32,051 nt of DNA from Verrucomicrobiaceae bacterium (lineage in GTDB: Bacteria; Verrucomicrobiota; Verrucomicrobiia; Verrucomicrobiales; Verrucomicrobiaceae): the NCBI GenBank assembly GCA_021151605.1, contig JAGKWZ010000033.1, forward strand, positions 1 to 32,051. The letters are read 5' to 3'. This document shows, in pieces, positions 1-8,567 of this stretch (its first letter is position 1; each line of letters begins with the position of its first letter). The notes under the pieces are model-generated. The model did no database searches. It was not told the DNA's origin and worked only from the letters and a program-made list of their open reading frames with translations. A program made the translations under genes and the position numbers.

Positions 1-2
1 CC

Positions 3-1442
3 CGTGAAGCTATCGAGCGTCAAGCCGCCGAAGTCGCACGCACTCAGGCCGAGGAAGCGCAAAAGCAGGAAGCCTTTGCACGAGCTGCCGCCGAGCAGCG
101 CCGCATGGAGGCCGAAGCCGCCCGCAAGCTCGCCGACGAGCGCAAAGTCGAAGCCGAAGCCGCCGCTAAAGAAGAGCGCAAGGCCAAAGAGATCGCCACC
201 ACTGCGCGAGACAAAGCGGAGGCGCTGATCGAGGACATGCTCATCGACCTGCGTGGGAAACTCGTCCCACTCGGGCGCACTGCGCTGCTCGCCAGCGTCG
301 CGGAATCGGCGGAGAAATACTTCGCCGACCTGCCCGAGGCATCCCTCACCGATGATCAATGGCGGAAGCGGGCCATGATCGGCGAGTTTCGCGGCATGAT
401 CGCCCTCAGCCGTGGAGACAAGAAGGCGGCCCAAGCCAAGTTTGAGGCCGCGCTCGCCATCCTCAACCGCCGCGTTCAGGACCAGCCTGAAAACGCCGAC
501 CGCCTCCGCGATCTCGCCGTCGCCAGCCAGGGAGTCGGCGTCAGTTATGAAGAGAGCGGCCAGCACGCCGAAGCGCGGCGCATGTTCTCCCGCCAGCTCG
601 AGTTGCTGGAGAAAAGCCGCAGCCTGCCCGGCAAGAACGAACTCCTCACCCGCGATCTCGCCACCGCCCATGCCGCACTCGCACGCATCGAGATCCACGA
701 TGAGCACTGGGACGCGGCGAAGTCTCACTCAGGCCAGGCGCTCGCCCTTTATGAAAAGGAGCTCGCCGCCTCTCCGGCAAACGCCATGCTCCAGCGCGAC
801 TACGCCACCGCGCTGGAACAGCAGGCACGCCTTCAACAGCAAACCAAGGATGCCGCCGCCGCTCTAAAGTCTCTGGAACTCGCTCTCGACCTCCGTCGTC
901 GTGTCGTCGCCGCTGGAGGGCAGGATTCAGCCTACCAGCGCCAGCTCGGTGTCACGCTGGAACTAATCGCCGATGCCCTCCAGGCGCAAAACCGTACCCC
1001 TGATGCTCTCACCCATTTCCGCGAGCGGCTCGACATCGCTACCAGCCTCGCCAAAGCCGACCCGCTCGATGCAACGCTCCAAGCCGACCTCGTTTCCGCT
1101 CACGAGCACCTCGCCGCCGCTGTGGAAATGCAAAAGGACTGGAGCGCTGCCCTGCCGCATCGTTTGGCCGTCGTCCAGATCTGCAAAGACCGCGCCCGCG
1201 CTGATCCGAATGATGTCGAAGCCCTCGCCGCCGTCGCAGAAGCCCAGCACCACCTCGTGCGCATCCTCATTGCCTCCGGCGACACCGCGCAGATCCCCGC
1301 TGCCATCAAGACGCTCGATCAGGCCAATGCCATCCTCGAACAACTCGATCAGGCTGGGCATGGCAAGGTCGTGAAACCCGCCGTCCGCGAATCCATCGGC
1401 CAGGCGCGCGAGGCGCTTGCCCGGCTCAAGTCCAAAGGCTAA
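3..1442 (+). CDS. TPR/coiled-coil protein, C-terminal part (5' end outside window)
   Basis: The frame is already open at base 3, so this is the C-terminal ~479 residues of a longer protein; the ATG at 105 is only an internal Met. The first ~75 residues are a charged Ala/Glu/Lys/Arg heptad-like stretch, typical of a long coiled coil. The rest is helical tetratricopeptide-like repeats, with units such as ALSRGDKKAAQAKFEAALAI, each followed by a 'DPxNxxxxxDLAxAH' segment. In Planctomycetes and Verrucomicrobia this coiled-coil plus TPR tail often ends Ser/Thr kinases, caspase-like or NTPase (STAND) proteins, but the catalytic part is not visible, so no activity is assigned. It ends 8 bases before ruvX on the same strand, so it may be co-transcribed with it. 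The TPR call is fairly sure; the whole protein's function is unknown. Confidence 0.8.
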   Translation, partial: REAIERQAAEVARTQAEEAQKQEAFARAAAEQRRMEAEAARKLADERKVEAEAAAKEERKAKEIATTARDKAEALIEDMLIDLRGKLVPLGRTALLASVAESAEKYFADLPEASLTDDQWRKRAMIGEFRGMIALSRGDKKAAQAKFEAALAILNRRVQDQPENADRLRDLAVASQGVGVSYEESGQHAEARRMFSRQLELLEKSRSLPGKNELLTRDLATAHAALARIEIHDEHWDAAKSHSGQALALYEKELAASPANAMLQRDYATALEQQARLQQQTKDAAAALKSLELALDLRRRVVAAGGQDSAYQRQLGVTLELIADALQAQNRTPDALTHFRERLDIATSLAKADPLDATLQADLVSAHEHLAAAVEMQKDWSAALPHRLAVVQICKDRARADPNDVEALAAVAEAQHHLVRILIASGDTAQIPAAIKTLDQANAILEQLDQAGHGKVVKPAVRESIGQAREALARLKSKG

Positions 1443-1450
1443 GGGCGGAC

Positions 1451-1942
1451 ATGCCCCGCATCCTCGCCATCGACCACGGCACTGTGCGCATCGGACTCGC
1501 GCTGAGCGACGAGATGGAGCTCGTGGCCAGCCCTTTTAAAACGATCGACTCCCGACCGGGAGCCGAGCACGAGATCGTCCAGATCGTGAAGCAGAAGAAG
1601 ATCGGGAAAGTCGTGATCGGCATGCCTTTTCACATGAATGGTCAGAAGGGCGATGCCGCCGGGCGCGTGGAGAAATTCGCCAGCCTGCTGGGCAAGGCCC
1701 TGGATCACGAGGTGCCCATCGAGTTCGTCGATGAGCGGCTCTCCTCCGTCGAAGCCGAAGCCTCTCTTTCCCGCGCTGGCATCACTGGCAAGCACGAGCG
1801 GAATCAGCTTGTCGATCAGCTCGCCGCCGTGGTTATTTTGCAGGAATACCTCAACCAACAGCGCGGCCCCGAAGGCTACCTGCTTCCCGACAGTGCATTT
1901 GAAATGGAATGGACCGATGAGCCCAAGCGACGTCGAAAGTAA
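1451..1942 (+). CDS. ruvX: RuvX/YqgF family Holliday junction resolvase-like protein (pre-16S rRNA nuclease)
   Basis: A 163-residue cytoplasmic protein of the RNase H-like YqgF family. In E. coli this family matures the 5' end of 16S rRNA, and members have also been described as Holliday junction resolvases. The sequence opens with the family signature around D8 (AIDHGTVRIGLALSD), has VIGMPFHMNG near residue 65, the conserved DER at 94-96, and the C-terminal acidic residue D122 in a DQLAAVVIL helix, so the acidic active-site set looks complete. It is slightly longer than the usual ~140-150 residues because of a basic tail ending KRRRK. The ATG at 1451 fits the family N terminus exactly. Its last 26 bases overlap the start of truA, which suggests translational coupling. 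Confidence 0.93.
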   Translation: MPRILAIDHGTVRIGLALSDEMELVASPFKTIDSRPGAEHEIVQIVKQKKIGKVVIGMPFHMNGQKGDAAGRVEKFASLLGKALDHEVPIEFVDERLSSVEAEASLSRAGITGKHERNQLVDQLAAVVILQEYLNQQRGPEGYLLPDSAFEMEWTDEPKRRRK

Positions 1943-2783
1943 GCTCGGTCTGAATCGAGGTGCCGCTCCGGGCTACAAGCGCCTGCGTCTCACCGTGTCT
2001 TATTGCGGCACGCCCTGGCGCGGCTGGCAGAGTCAGGAGGGCGGTGGTGCCATCCAGGACGAACTGAACGCGGCCTTTCTCAAAGCCATCCGCGCCGTCA
2101 CCAGCGTGCAGGGCAGTGGCCGGACCGATGCCGGCGTCCATGCTTTCGGCCAGGTGGCGCACTGCGATGTGCCGGAGTCCCTGCGGCTGAGCCCTGAATC
2201 CTGGATCAGCGCGCTGAATGCCTGCCTGCCGCTCACCATCCGCATCACCGAGGTGAGCTTTCCCGAGCCGACCTTCCATTCGCGCTTCGATGCCGTGGGC
2301 AAGATCTACCGCTACCGCCTCTGGAAGCAGCCCATGCTTTCCCCCTTTGAGGCTGACCGCGCCTGGCATGTCTATGGGAGGCTCGACATGGATCTCCTCC
2401 GCGACTGTACGCAGATGCTTGTGGGCACGCACAACTTCGTCCGCCTCTCCGCCAATCGCGGAGACATGCCCGAGACACTTCGCCGCTCTCTGCCACACAA
2501 GACCACGCGCACCATCCATCGCGCCGAAGTCACCGAGAAAGACGGCGTCATCGAGCTCGAGTTCGAGGGGAATGGCTTCCTCTACAAAATGGTGCGCATG
2601 ATCACGGGCACCCTCGTCCACGTCGCGCGTGGACGCGCCACACGGGACTGGTTTGCCGATGTGCTGAGCAATCCTAAAGATCCGCAGAGCAACCAAACCG
2701 CGCCCTCCTGCGGCCTTTACCTCGTCCGCGTGCTCTACCCGGAGCCTGCCGCCGCCTTTGACACCCCGCCGCTCCTGCGGTAA
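1917..2783 (+). CDS. truA: tRNA pseudouridine(38-40) synthase TruA
   Basis: A 288-residue protein that converts U38-U40 in the anticodon stem of tRNAs to pseudouridine. The catalytic Asp is D71 in SGRTDAGVHAFGQVAH. Other family blocks are present: YCGTPWRGWQSQ near residue 28, the FHSRFDAVGKIYRYRLW block near 120, and GNGFLYKMVRMITG near 220. The frame is open further upstream, but everything before ATG 1917 is a shadow of ruvX with no TruA similarity. The start at 1917 leaves a ~20-residue lead before the first conserved strand and lies inside the end of ruvX. glmM follows 12 bases after the stop. The call is secure; only the exact start is uncertain. Confidence 0.95.
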   Translation: MSPSDVESKLGLNRGAAPGYKRLRLTVSYCGTPWRGWQSQEGGGAIQDELNAAFLKAIRAVTSVQGSGRTDAGVHAFGQVAHCDVPESLRLSPESWISALNACLPLTIRITEVSFPEPTFHSRFDAVGKIYRYRLWKQPMLSPFEADRAWHVYGRLDMDLLRDCTQMLVGTHNFVRLSANRGDMPETLRRSLPHKTTRTIHRAEVTEKDGVIELEFEGNGFLYKMVRMITGTLVHVARGRATRDWFADVLSNPKDPQSNQTAPSCGLYLVRVLYPEPAAAFDTPPLLR

Positions 2784-2795
2784 AGCCCGCGCCTC

Positions 2796-4160
2796 ATGTC
2801 TGAAAAGCGTCAATTCTTCGGCACCGACGGCGTCCGCGCTGTGGCCAATCGTCATCCCATGTCCCCCGAGTTCGTCATGCGTCTCGGTCAGGCCGCCGCT
2901 GCTGTGCTCGGTGGTCAAAGCGATGGCGGTGAGCGCCCACGTTGCATCATCGGTCGTGACACCCGCGCTTCTGGCGAAATGCTGGAGGCCGCGCTGATCG
3001 CCGGGCTGAACTCCTGCGGAGTCGATGTCGTGCTCGCCGGCATGGTCCCCACACCCACCGTCGCCATGCTTGCCGCACAAACTGGGGCCAACTTTGGCGT
3101 CATCGTCAGCGCCTCGCACAATCCTTTCCAGGACAACGGCATCAAGTTCGTGCACGGCAACGGTCGCAAGCTCAATGACAAGACCGAGATCGCCATCGAG
3201 AAGATCGTGCTCGGCGAAACCGCCGAATCTCCCCGCCCCGAAGGTCGTGGCATTGGCCGCGTCAGCCGCATGAGCGATGCCGTGGATCGCTACGTGGCGC
3301 ACGCCGTTTCCAGCATGGGCGGTGTCCGTCTGGACGGCATGAGAGTCGCGCTCGACAATGCTCACGGCGCCGCCTCCTACACCAGCGCCGCCGCTCTGGA
3401 GCAGCTCGGCGCGGACGTGCAGGTCTTTCACAGCGAGCCCGATGGTTTTAACATCAACGAAGAGTGCGGCTGCACGCACAGCGAGGAGCTGGAGCGTCTC
3501 GTCCGTCAAAGCCAGGCGCTGGCAGGCATCGCACATGATGGAGACGCCGACCGCATCGCGCTTTGCGATGAAGAAGCCATCGCTCTGGATGGGGACGAGC
3601 TCATGGCCATCGCTGCTGAAGCCATGCTGCGCAAAGGCACCCTGAAGCACAACACCGTGGCCGTCACGATCATGAGCAACTACGGGCTCGATGACCTCGT
3701 CTCACGTCTTGGCGGTCGTGTCCTGCGCACGAACGTCGGTGATCGCTACGTCCTCGAAGAGATGCACGCACGCGGCCTGAACTTCGGCGGCGAGCAGAGC
3801 GGACACATCATCTTTGGCGACTGGGCGACGACAGGCGACGGCCTCATCGCCGGCCTGCAAGTGCTGCGCATCATGAAGGAAACCGGCGAGCCACTCAGCC
3901 AGCTCCGCAAGTGCCTGAAAAAGTTCCCCCAGGCTGCGCGCAATCTCCGCGTGCGCTCCAAGCCGCCCGTTTCCGAACTCAAAGACGCCGACAAGATCAT
4001 CAAGGAAACCGAGAAGAAGCTCGGCGACTACGGCCGCGTCCTCCTCCGCTACTCCGGCACCGAGTCCCTCATCCGCCTCCTCATCGAGGGCCGTGATGTC
4101 GAGTATCTCGAAGCCCAGGCGGACAAGATCTCCTCCGCGATCCTGGCGCAGATCGGGTGA
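2796..4160 (+). CDS. glmM: Phosphoglucosamine mutase GlmM
   Basis: A 454-residue protein that interconverts glucosamine-6-phosphate and glucosamine-1-phosphate on the way to UDP-GlcNAc for peptidoglycan and LPS. It belongs to the alpha-D-phosphohexomutase superfamily. The N terminus FGTDGVRAVAN is diagnostic of GlmM. The phosphoserine loop is VSASHNPFQDNGIK with S107 as the likely phospho-acceptor, the metal loop is DGDADR at 248-253, the sugar loop is GGEQSGH, and the C-terminal phosphate-binding loop is RYSGTESLIR near 417. Length is normal for the family. It is the last gene of the ruvX-truA-glmM run and is followed by a 9-bp inverted repeat before a convergent gene. No odd features. Confidence 0.96.
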   Translation: MSEKRQFFGTDGVRAVANRHPMSPEFVMRLGQAAAAVLGGQSDGGERPRCIIGRDTRASGEMLEAALIAGLNSCGVDVVLAGMVPTPTVAMLAAQTGANFGVIVSASHNPFQDNGIKFVHGNGRKLNDKTEIAIEKIVLGETAESPRPEGRGIGRVSRMSDAVDRYVAHAVSSMGGVRLDGMRVALDNAHGAASYTSAAALEQLGADVQVFHSEPDGFNINEECGCTHSEELERLVRQSQALAGIAHDGDADRIALCDEEAIALDGDELMAIAAEAMLRKGTLKHNTVAVTIMSNYGLDDLVSRLGGRVLRTNVGDRYVLEEMHARGLNFGGEQSGHIIFGDWATTGDGLIAGLQVLRIMKETGEPLSQLRKCLKKFPQAARNLRVRSKPPVSELKDADKIIKETEKKLGDYGRVLLRYSGTESLIRLLIEGRDVEYLEAQADKISSAILAQIG

Positions 4161-4176
4161 TGGTTCACTTCAGGCC

Positions 4177-4203
4177 ACTTCGCGGACTTCCGTGCCGCGA
4201 AGT
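4177..4203. terminator. Inverted repeat between convergent genes, possible two-way terminator
   Basis: ACTTCGCGG (4177-4185) and CCGCGAAGT (4195-4203) form a perfect 9-bp stem with a 9-base loop, in the 48-base gap between the converging glmM and the 4209-5168 gene. Neither side has a T tract, so it is not a canonical intrinsic terminator; position and symmetry suggest a two-way transcription end or mRNA 3' stabiliser. Confidence 0.45.
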
Positions 4204-4208
4204 AAGTA

Positions 4209-5168
4209 CTACTGCGTCTCCAGCTTTGGAATAACCAGCCCGTTCTGCTCGGCAAAGGCACTTGCCGCTGAGGCGTCACGCAGATGCCAATCCCGAAGGA
4301 TTTCATTCGTTGCCGCATCCCGGGAACCGCTGTCTGCCATGAGCCTGGCGAGGCTGATCGCATAAGCTGGGTCATCATGGGCGGAGGCTTTGGCCGCGTC
4401 GGCCAGACTTTGCTGGCGGCGGACGGGGTCAGTTCCTGCGAGAAGTTCACTCTGCAGCGCTGGGTCACGGAAACGCGAGAGCAGTGTTGGCAGCAGGCCA
4501 TCCTTCATGTTGGCATCCAGGTTCTGCCGCATCCAGGTCATTGCCTGTCCTGGATTTGAGTCTGCCCAGGCGGAAAAGATCGTCTGCCAGTTCTCCAAGG
4601 CTCCTAAGCCAGGATTTTGGCGCAGCCAGTCTGCCGCCGCGGCGGGATTTTGTCGGGCTAGGGTGGAGAGGACATTTGCATAGGCACCTTCGTTCCCCTC
4701 AGGACTACCCAGAGCGGCCAGGAAGGCGAGGGCATCCTTTGGGTTTTTCTCCGCCCAGGAAGCCAGAGTCTCCTCCAGGCAACGCTGCCTAGCTGCGCCA
4801 CGGAGATTCTGAGTGATCCACAGTGCGCAGGCTCGCGGGTCACGGTTGGCCCAGTCTCGGATGGGTTGCAAAATCGCGTCGGGCGAGACTTCCCCCGCCT
4901 CCAGGATCTGCGTGAGTTCACCAAGTGCTTTGACCTGATTTTCCGTAAGTCCGGCGGCTGGAGTCATCTCGATAGGCGGCGCGGGGGTTTCTGAAGGCGT
5001 GGGCGGCACGATGTCATGTTCCGGCTTCGGGCTTGCGGTGGGCTTCTTCAGACTGACCACAGGCTGATGAGCCAGCTCCGACTGCCCGTCTCCCATTTGG
5101 GCACCGAGGTAGATGGCGACGACGAGCAAAAGTGCGAGGCCGACGAGGAAAATCAATTTTGGCTTCAT
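4209..5168 (-). CDS. Membrane-anchored W-x3-DP-x2-A-x3-W repeat protein (copy B)
   Basis: A 319-residue protein that I cannot assign to a named family. Residues 4-24 are one hydrophobic segment after MKPK, an uncleaved anchor or signal peptide. A Pro/Glu/Lys-rich linker follows to about residue 75, then about six units of ~32 residues each starting like WANRDPRACALW, WAEKNPKDALAFL or WADSNPGQAMTW. The period and the Ala/Leu helix pattern suggest an alpha-solenoid, as in HEAT or TPR proteins, facing the periplasm. The repeat matches that of the proteins at 7074-8525, 26352-27476 and 27473-28543. It lies 83 bases downstream of the secreted protein at 5252-6118, but a strong terminator lies between them, so it probably has its own promoter or depends on read-through. 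No catalytic motif is seen. Confidence 0.85.
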   Translation of the reverse strand: MKPKLIFLVGLALLLVVAIYLGAQMGDGQSELAHQPVVSLKKPTASPKPEHDIVPPTPSETPAPPIEMTPAAGLTENQVKALGELTQILEAGEVSPDAILQPIRDWANRDPRACALWITQNLRGAARQRCLEETLASWAEKNPKDALAFLAALGSPEGNEGAYANVLSTLARQNPAAAADWLRQNPGLGALENWQTIFSAWADSNPGQAMTWMRQNLDANMKDGLLPTLLSRFRDPALQSELLAGTDPVRRQQSLADAAKASAHDDPAYAISLARLMADSGSRDAATNEILRDWHLRDASAASAFAEQNGLVIPKLETQ

Positions 5169-5186
5169 GGCAGTGAGTGTGGACTT

Positions 5187-5223
5187 TAAAACAAACCCGC
5201 CGCTGATTTACTTCAGCGGCGGG
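5187..5223 (-). terminator. Strong intrinsic terminator after the 5252-6118 gene
   Basis: CCCGCCGCTGA (5196-5206) and TCAGCGGCGGG (5213-5223) make a perfect 11-bp GC-rich stem with a 6-base loop. On the minus strand the stem is followed at once by TTTGTTTTAA, a U-rich tract. It lies 28 bases after the stop of the secreted protein gene and before the start of the next minus-strand gene. Confidence 0.88.
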
Positions 5224-5251
5224 GCATCTTCCATCTTTTGGATTTTGGCGA

Positions 5252-6118
5252 CTAGAAGCGGACGGTGCCACTGCAGTTGATGTAGTCACGGATCAGCCAG
5301 CCGCTGGAGGTGTATTCCTCGATGGTCATCGTGGTGTAGTAGGTGCCGGCAGCGGGGCGGGAGTAGCTGACGTTGCTGTTGATGTTGCTGTAGTAATATC
5401 CACCCGAGAGGGCATTCAGATTCAGGGTACCGACGATGTAACCACTGATAGAGCCGCCGGCATAGGAACTGCGAGTAGCCCAGACACGGAGGCGAAGAGA
5501 ACCACTGGTGCTGCCGCCAAGGTTATCGATGCGGCCAGCTTTAAAGTTCACCGATGTGCTGGAAAGTACCTGCCAGGAGATGCTGCCACTGAGGTCGATA
5601 CGAGCTGTGGTGACAGGAGGAGCCGTGTAGCGGGCATCAGCGCGCTTCCAGGCATCGGCGATTGAGCTGCTATTCGTGACATTCCAGACATCGGACTGGG
5701 AGTATTGATAGCGGAGTGCAGTAATGATGGCGGAGAACTGGGAGCTGATGCTGTAAACCTTTGTGAAGGCCACTCCGCCGCTGGGGCTGCTGCGGCTGCT
5801 GTCCAGGCAGCGGCTGCTGAAATAAAGGGTGTAGGTGCGGCCACCGGAAAGGCGAAGGTAGTAATTGAAGGTGGTCTTCTCATAGGAGAGACCGATGCGC
5901 TGGCTCTGGTTGGCCTGCACAAAGCAGGCGGTGGAGAAGTCGATGTCCACGGAGTAGGAGCGCTTGTTGGTCACGACGATTTTGGACTCTGAGTAGCCGG
6001 AGGAGGAACTGCCAGAGAGGCTGATGTCACCGGCTTGCATGGCTTCGAGAACACCGATGGCGTTGGCGCTGCCGAGACTGGCGAGGAGGAGGACGAGGGA
6101 GGCGAGGATGTGTTTCAT
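5252..6118 (-). CDS. Secreted Ser/Tyr-rich beta-structured protein of unknown function
   Basis: A 288-residue exported protein. A clear Sec signal peptide (MKHILASLVLLLASLGSANA, cleavage after ANA near residue 20) is followed by a mature chain very rich in Ser, Tyr, Gly and Thr with alternating polar/hydrophobic strands. Residues ~25-110 look like one domain (two Cys, in TACFVQ and SRCLDS, might pair). Residues ~165-288 look like a second domain starting ARIDLSGSISWQV and ending RDYINCSGTVRF. The second resembles C-terminal domains I associate with secreted proteins of several phyla, but I cannot name the family. It is 110 bases downstream of the ECF sigma factor on the same strand, with a likely terminator between, and has its own strong terminator. 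It may be a target of that sigma factor; this is inference. Confidence 0.85.
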   Translation of the reverse strand: MKHILASLVLLLASLGSANAIGVLEAMQAGDISLSGSSSSGYSESKIVVTNKRSYSVDIDFSTACFVQANQSQRIGLSYEKTTFNYYLRLSGGRTYTLYFSSRCLDSSRSSPSGGVAFTKVYSISSQFSAIITALRYQYSQSDVWNVTNSSSIADAWKRADARYTAPPVTTARIDLSGSISWQVLSSTSVNFKAGRIDNLGGSTSGSLRLRVWATRSSYAGGSISGYIVGTLNLNALSGGYYYSNINSNVSYSRPAAGTYYTTMTIEEYTSSGWLIRDYINCSGTVRF

Positions 6119-6215
6119 TGGAGTGTAAGGTGAAGGTGTTGTTGCTCTTCATGCCCGCTCTAACGGACCCGCCTTCCGTTGTTACACCCATCCTCAAAAA
6201 AAGTTTTTCAGGGAG

Positions 6216-6234
6216 AAAAAGCTGATTTTCAGCT
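6216..6234 (-). terminator. Likely intrinsic terminator overlapping the sigma factor stop
   Basis: Read on the minus strand: AGCTGA-AAA-TCAGCT followed directly by TTTTT. The 6-bp stem includes the TGA stop of the sigma factor gene (6229-6231). A second T run (on the plus strand, 6196-6202 AAAAAAA) lies ~15 bases further on. The stem is short and only half GC, so efficiency may be modest. Confidence 0.6.
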
Positions 6235-6972
6235 CCCAAACAGGCTCATCAAGTAGCCTAGCTCCGCTTTGACATCACCATCGTCACCCACCGTAATGGC
6301 CACTTGGTCACGCAGGGTTTCCGCGTAGCGCTTCCGCAGGCGGGAAAGAGCCACACGCACGGTTCCTTCATTCATCCCCAGTGATTCTGCCGCCTGAGCA
6401 TGCCCCTGCCAGCGATCCCCCTCGGACAGCGCAGGGGAAAGCAGATCAAAGAGTGGCCCCTTACAATCGCGCACATAGACATTTCTCAATGCCACCTTGG
6501 TGCTCTCCAAAAGCTGCAACGCCCACTTCCGCTCGAAGGAACGCTCAGGGTCCGCTTCTGCCGATTCCGGCTCGGTCAAAAAGCGCCCCTCTGCATCGGT
6601 GAGATCAAGAGACTCCAGCACCTGACCGCCTCCGCGTTTCTTGGCCCAGTCCCGCTCGCGGATATGGCTGATGACGTTCTTTAGCGCGGCTAAAAGAAAG
6701 TTACGCAGCTTGCCGCGCGCGGCATCTGCTAGGGCCATCCGGTTTCCTTCGATCAATTCAGCGAAGAGATCCTGCACAGCGTCTTTGGCGGCATCTTCAT
6801 CCAGCCCAAACCGACGAGCATACACGTACAACGGGTACCAATAAGCAGAGCAAAGCTGATCCAATGCCCGACGTGCCATGATGCCACTCTCGCCTGGTTC
6901 TTTAAGATGCCCGACGAGCGTCCAACGCGTAACCGGGAACACGGAGCTGTCTTGATCATTTGTTGTGCTCAT
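6229..6972 (-). CDS. ECF-type RNA polymerase sigma factor (FPVTRW subtype)
   Basis: A 247-residue sigma-70 family factor of extracytoplasmic-function type. It directs RNA polymerase to a specific promoter set. The N terminus has the VFPVTRWTLV motif seen in many Verrucomicrobia/Planctomycetes ECF factors. Region 2 follows: LCSAYWYPLYVYARRFGLDE, then DAAKDAVQDLFAEL and LRNFLLAALKNVISHIRERDWAKK. Region 4 is near the C terminus with a helix-turn-helix, SLGMNEGTVRVALSRLRKRY. The ATG at 6972 is preferred over an in-frame TTG 10 codons upstream (7002), because the shorter start places the motif as usual. No anti-sigma factor or kinase gene is adjacent; the flanking genes encode a membrane-anchored repeat protein (upstream) and a secreted protein (downstream). 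At ~250 residues it is long for an ECF factor, through an extended linker and a ~20-residue tail. Confidence 0.92.
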   Translation of the reverse strand: MSTTNDQDSSVFPVTRWTLVGHLKEPGESGIMARRALDQLCSAYWYPLYVYARRFGLDEDAAKDAVQDLFAELIEGNRMALADAARGKLRNFLLAALKNVISHIRERDWAKKRGGGQVLESLDLTDAEGRFLTEPESAEADPERSFERKWALQLLESTKVALRNVYVRDCKGPLFDLLSPALSEGDRWQGHAQAAESLGMNEGTVRVALSRLRKRYAETLRDQVAITVGDDGDVKAELGYLMSLFGS

Positions 6973-7073
6973 AGGCGCACAGTTTATGGCGATGAGGGAC
7001 AAGTGGTCAAAGCTCAGTTTCTCTGGATGCCCAAAAGCATCAACGGGCGGACTCCAAATCTTGAGATCAAGAT

Positions 7074-8523
7074 CTACCTCGCCACAATCGGTCGATCCTG
7101 CTCCTGGCGCAGTCTTGTTTGCGTGGAGACGGGGAGGCTGGGCAGGGTTTGGGCGAGCCAGTCTTGGGCACTGGCTTCATCGACTTTCCGCCAGTGGTGG
7201 TAGTAGCGCGAGATGGCGTCGTCGCGACCGGCGAGGGTGGAGAGGCCAAAGGCGAGGTCCATGGCTCCGGCCATGTCTTGATCGGAAATCACGTCGGCCA
7301 GGCTGAGGCGGGCGGTGTCCATGGCGGCGGAGGGTGGGTTGGCGGCGATCCATTCGCCCAGGCCGACGGCGTCGGTGGCGGCCCAGGAGTTGTAGGCACC
7401 GACGACTCCGCCAGAGGCATCGCTGGCGGGCAGGGTGTTCAGCCAGTTGAGGGCGCTGTCGGGCTCGATGGCTCCCCAGGTGGTGCCGATCTGGGCGATG
7501 ACCTGACGACGGATCTGCGGGTCTGTGAGGGTGCGGCTCCAGGCCACGGCGGCGTTAATGTCGCTGGCGGACCAGACGGTGGCGAGCGTGGCGGCGGCTT
7601 CGAGCCGGGCGGCGCTGTTGGAAAGCTGGCTGATCCAGGCAGCGGCGGCGGCGGGGTCGGAGGTGCCCCAAATGTCGGCCAGGACGGTGGCGAGGTTGAC
7701 GCCGTTATCGCCAGTCAGCAGGGGCTCGAAGTGCTTGGCGGCCTCCATCGGGGTGCGCTCAGCCCAAGTCTGGGCGATGACGGTCTGGGTGGTGCGGCGA
7801 GCATCGGCGTTGTTCAAACCGGCGGCCCAATTGGCGGCACCGAGCGGGTCCTGCTCGGCCCAGGTGCTGCCGATGGCGGCAAATAGGGGCTGCGAGTAGT
7901 AGCGGGTGCCTTCCAGCCATTTGGCAGCGACGGTGGGAGCCTGACGAGTCCAGCCGATGACGAGATCCGTGAGCGCCTGATCCTTCAGCGGGCCTGAGAG
8001 GTGCTGCTCGGCCCAGAGCCAGGCACCGCGAGGATCACGGGAGCCCCATTTGTTCATGGCGATGCCGATGGTCTCGGAACGCAGAAGACCGGCAGTGAAA
8101 TTGCTGTTCGCATGATCGAGTGCGGCCCGTGGGTCATTGCCGCCCCAGACGCCGTAGATGCCGCGCATGAAGTCGAGCTTGTCCTGGTCTGAGCGGAGTT
8201 GCTCGGCCAGGGTCAGCGCGCTGGCAGGGTCGCGGCGGGCGGCATCGGCACCGGCTTCGCGCAGGGCACGGGAGCGCTCCTCGGGGTCTTTAAATTCCAT
8301 CAGCTCGATCAGTGCATGGAAAGAGTGAGATGAGCCGCCAGCCAGCTCTCCGAGCGCCGGAGCGCTGACCGACGGCACATCTCTCTCCAGCCCGCGAGGG
8401 CCGGAAACGGTGTCGCTGCCACCGCCGTGCGGCATAAGCAGGTAAGTCATCCCCGCGCCAGCTGCTGCGCCGATGGCGACGAGCAGGGCGTTCGCGAAAA
8501 GCGATCCATTGCGGAGGGGTGAC
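7074..8523 (-). CDS. Membrane-anchored W-x3-DP-x2-A-x3-W repeat protein (copy A)
   Basis: A 483-residue protein of the same unnamed family as the gene at 4209-5168, and its clearest example. A hydrophobic segment at residues ~9-31 anchors it or directs export. From about residue 90 to the end there are roughly 11-12 units of 30-33 residues. The units open with WGGNDPRAALDHA, WGSRDPRGAWLWA, WAEQDPLGAANWA, WGTSDPAAAAAWI, WSASDINAAVAWS, WGAIEPDSALNWL and others; one unit near residue 410 is degenerate. The regular helix-turn-helix pattern predicts an alpha-solenoid, likely a protein-binding scaffold in the periplasm. The ATG codon is at 8523-8525 (start base 8525 on the minus strand). It ends 101 bases before the sigma factor start on the same strand and may be its operon partner. 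No enzymatic motif is seen. Confidence 0.88.
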
Positions 8524-8567
8524 ATGATCTACCCACTACCAAACCACGGCCCAGAGGGTTGAACAAT

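Noticed and set aside
1638..1916. Upstream extension of the truA frame
   Set aside because: This part is the shadow of ruvX in another frame and shows no TruA similarity; truA starts at 1917.
1851..3650. A 599-residue open frame on the minus strand opposite truA and glmM
   Set aside because: It is antisense to two intact housekeeping genes with complete active sites, and has no signature of its own; long shadow frames are common in high-GC DNA.
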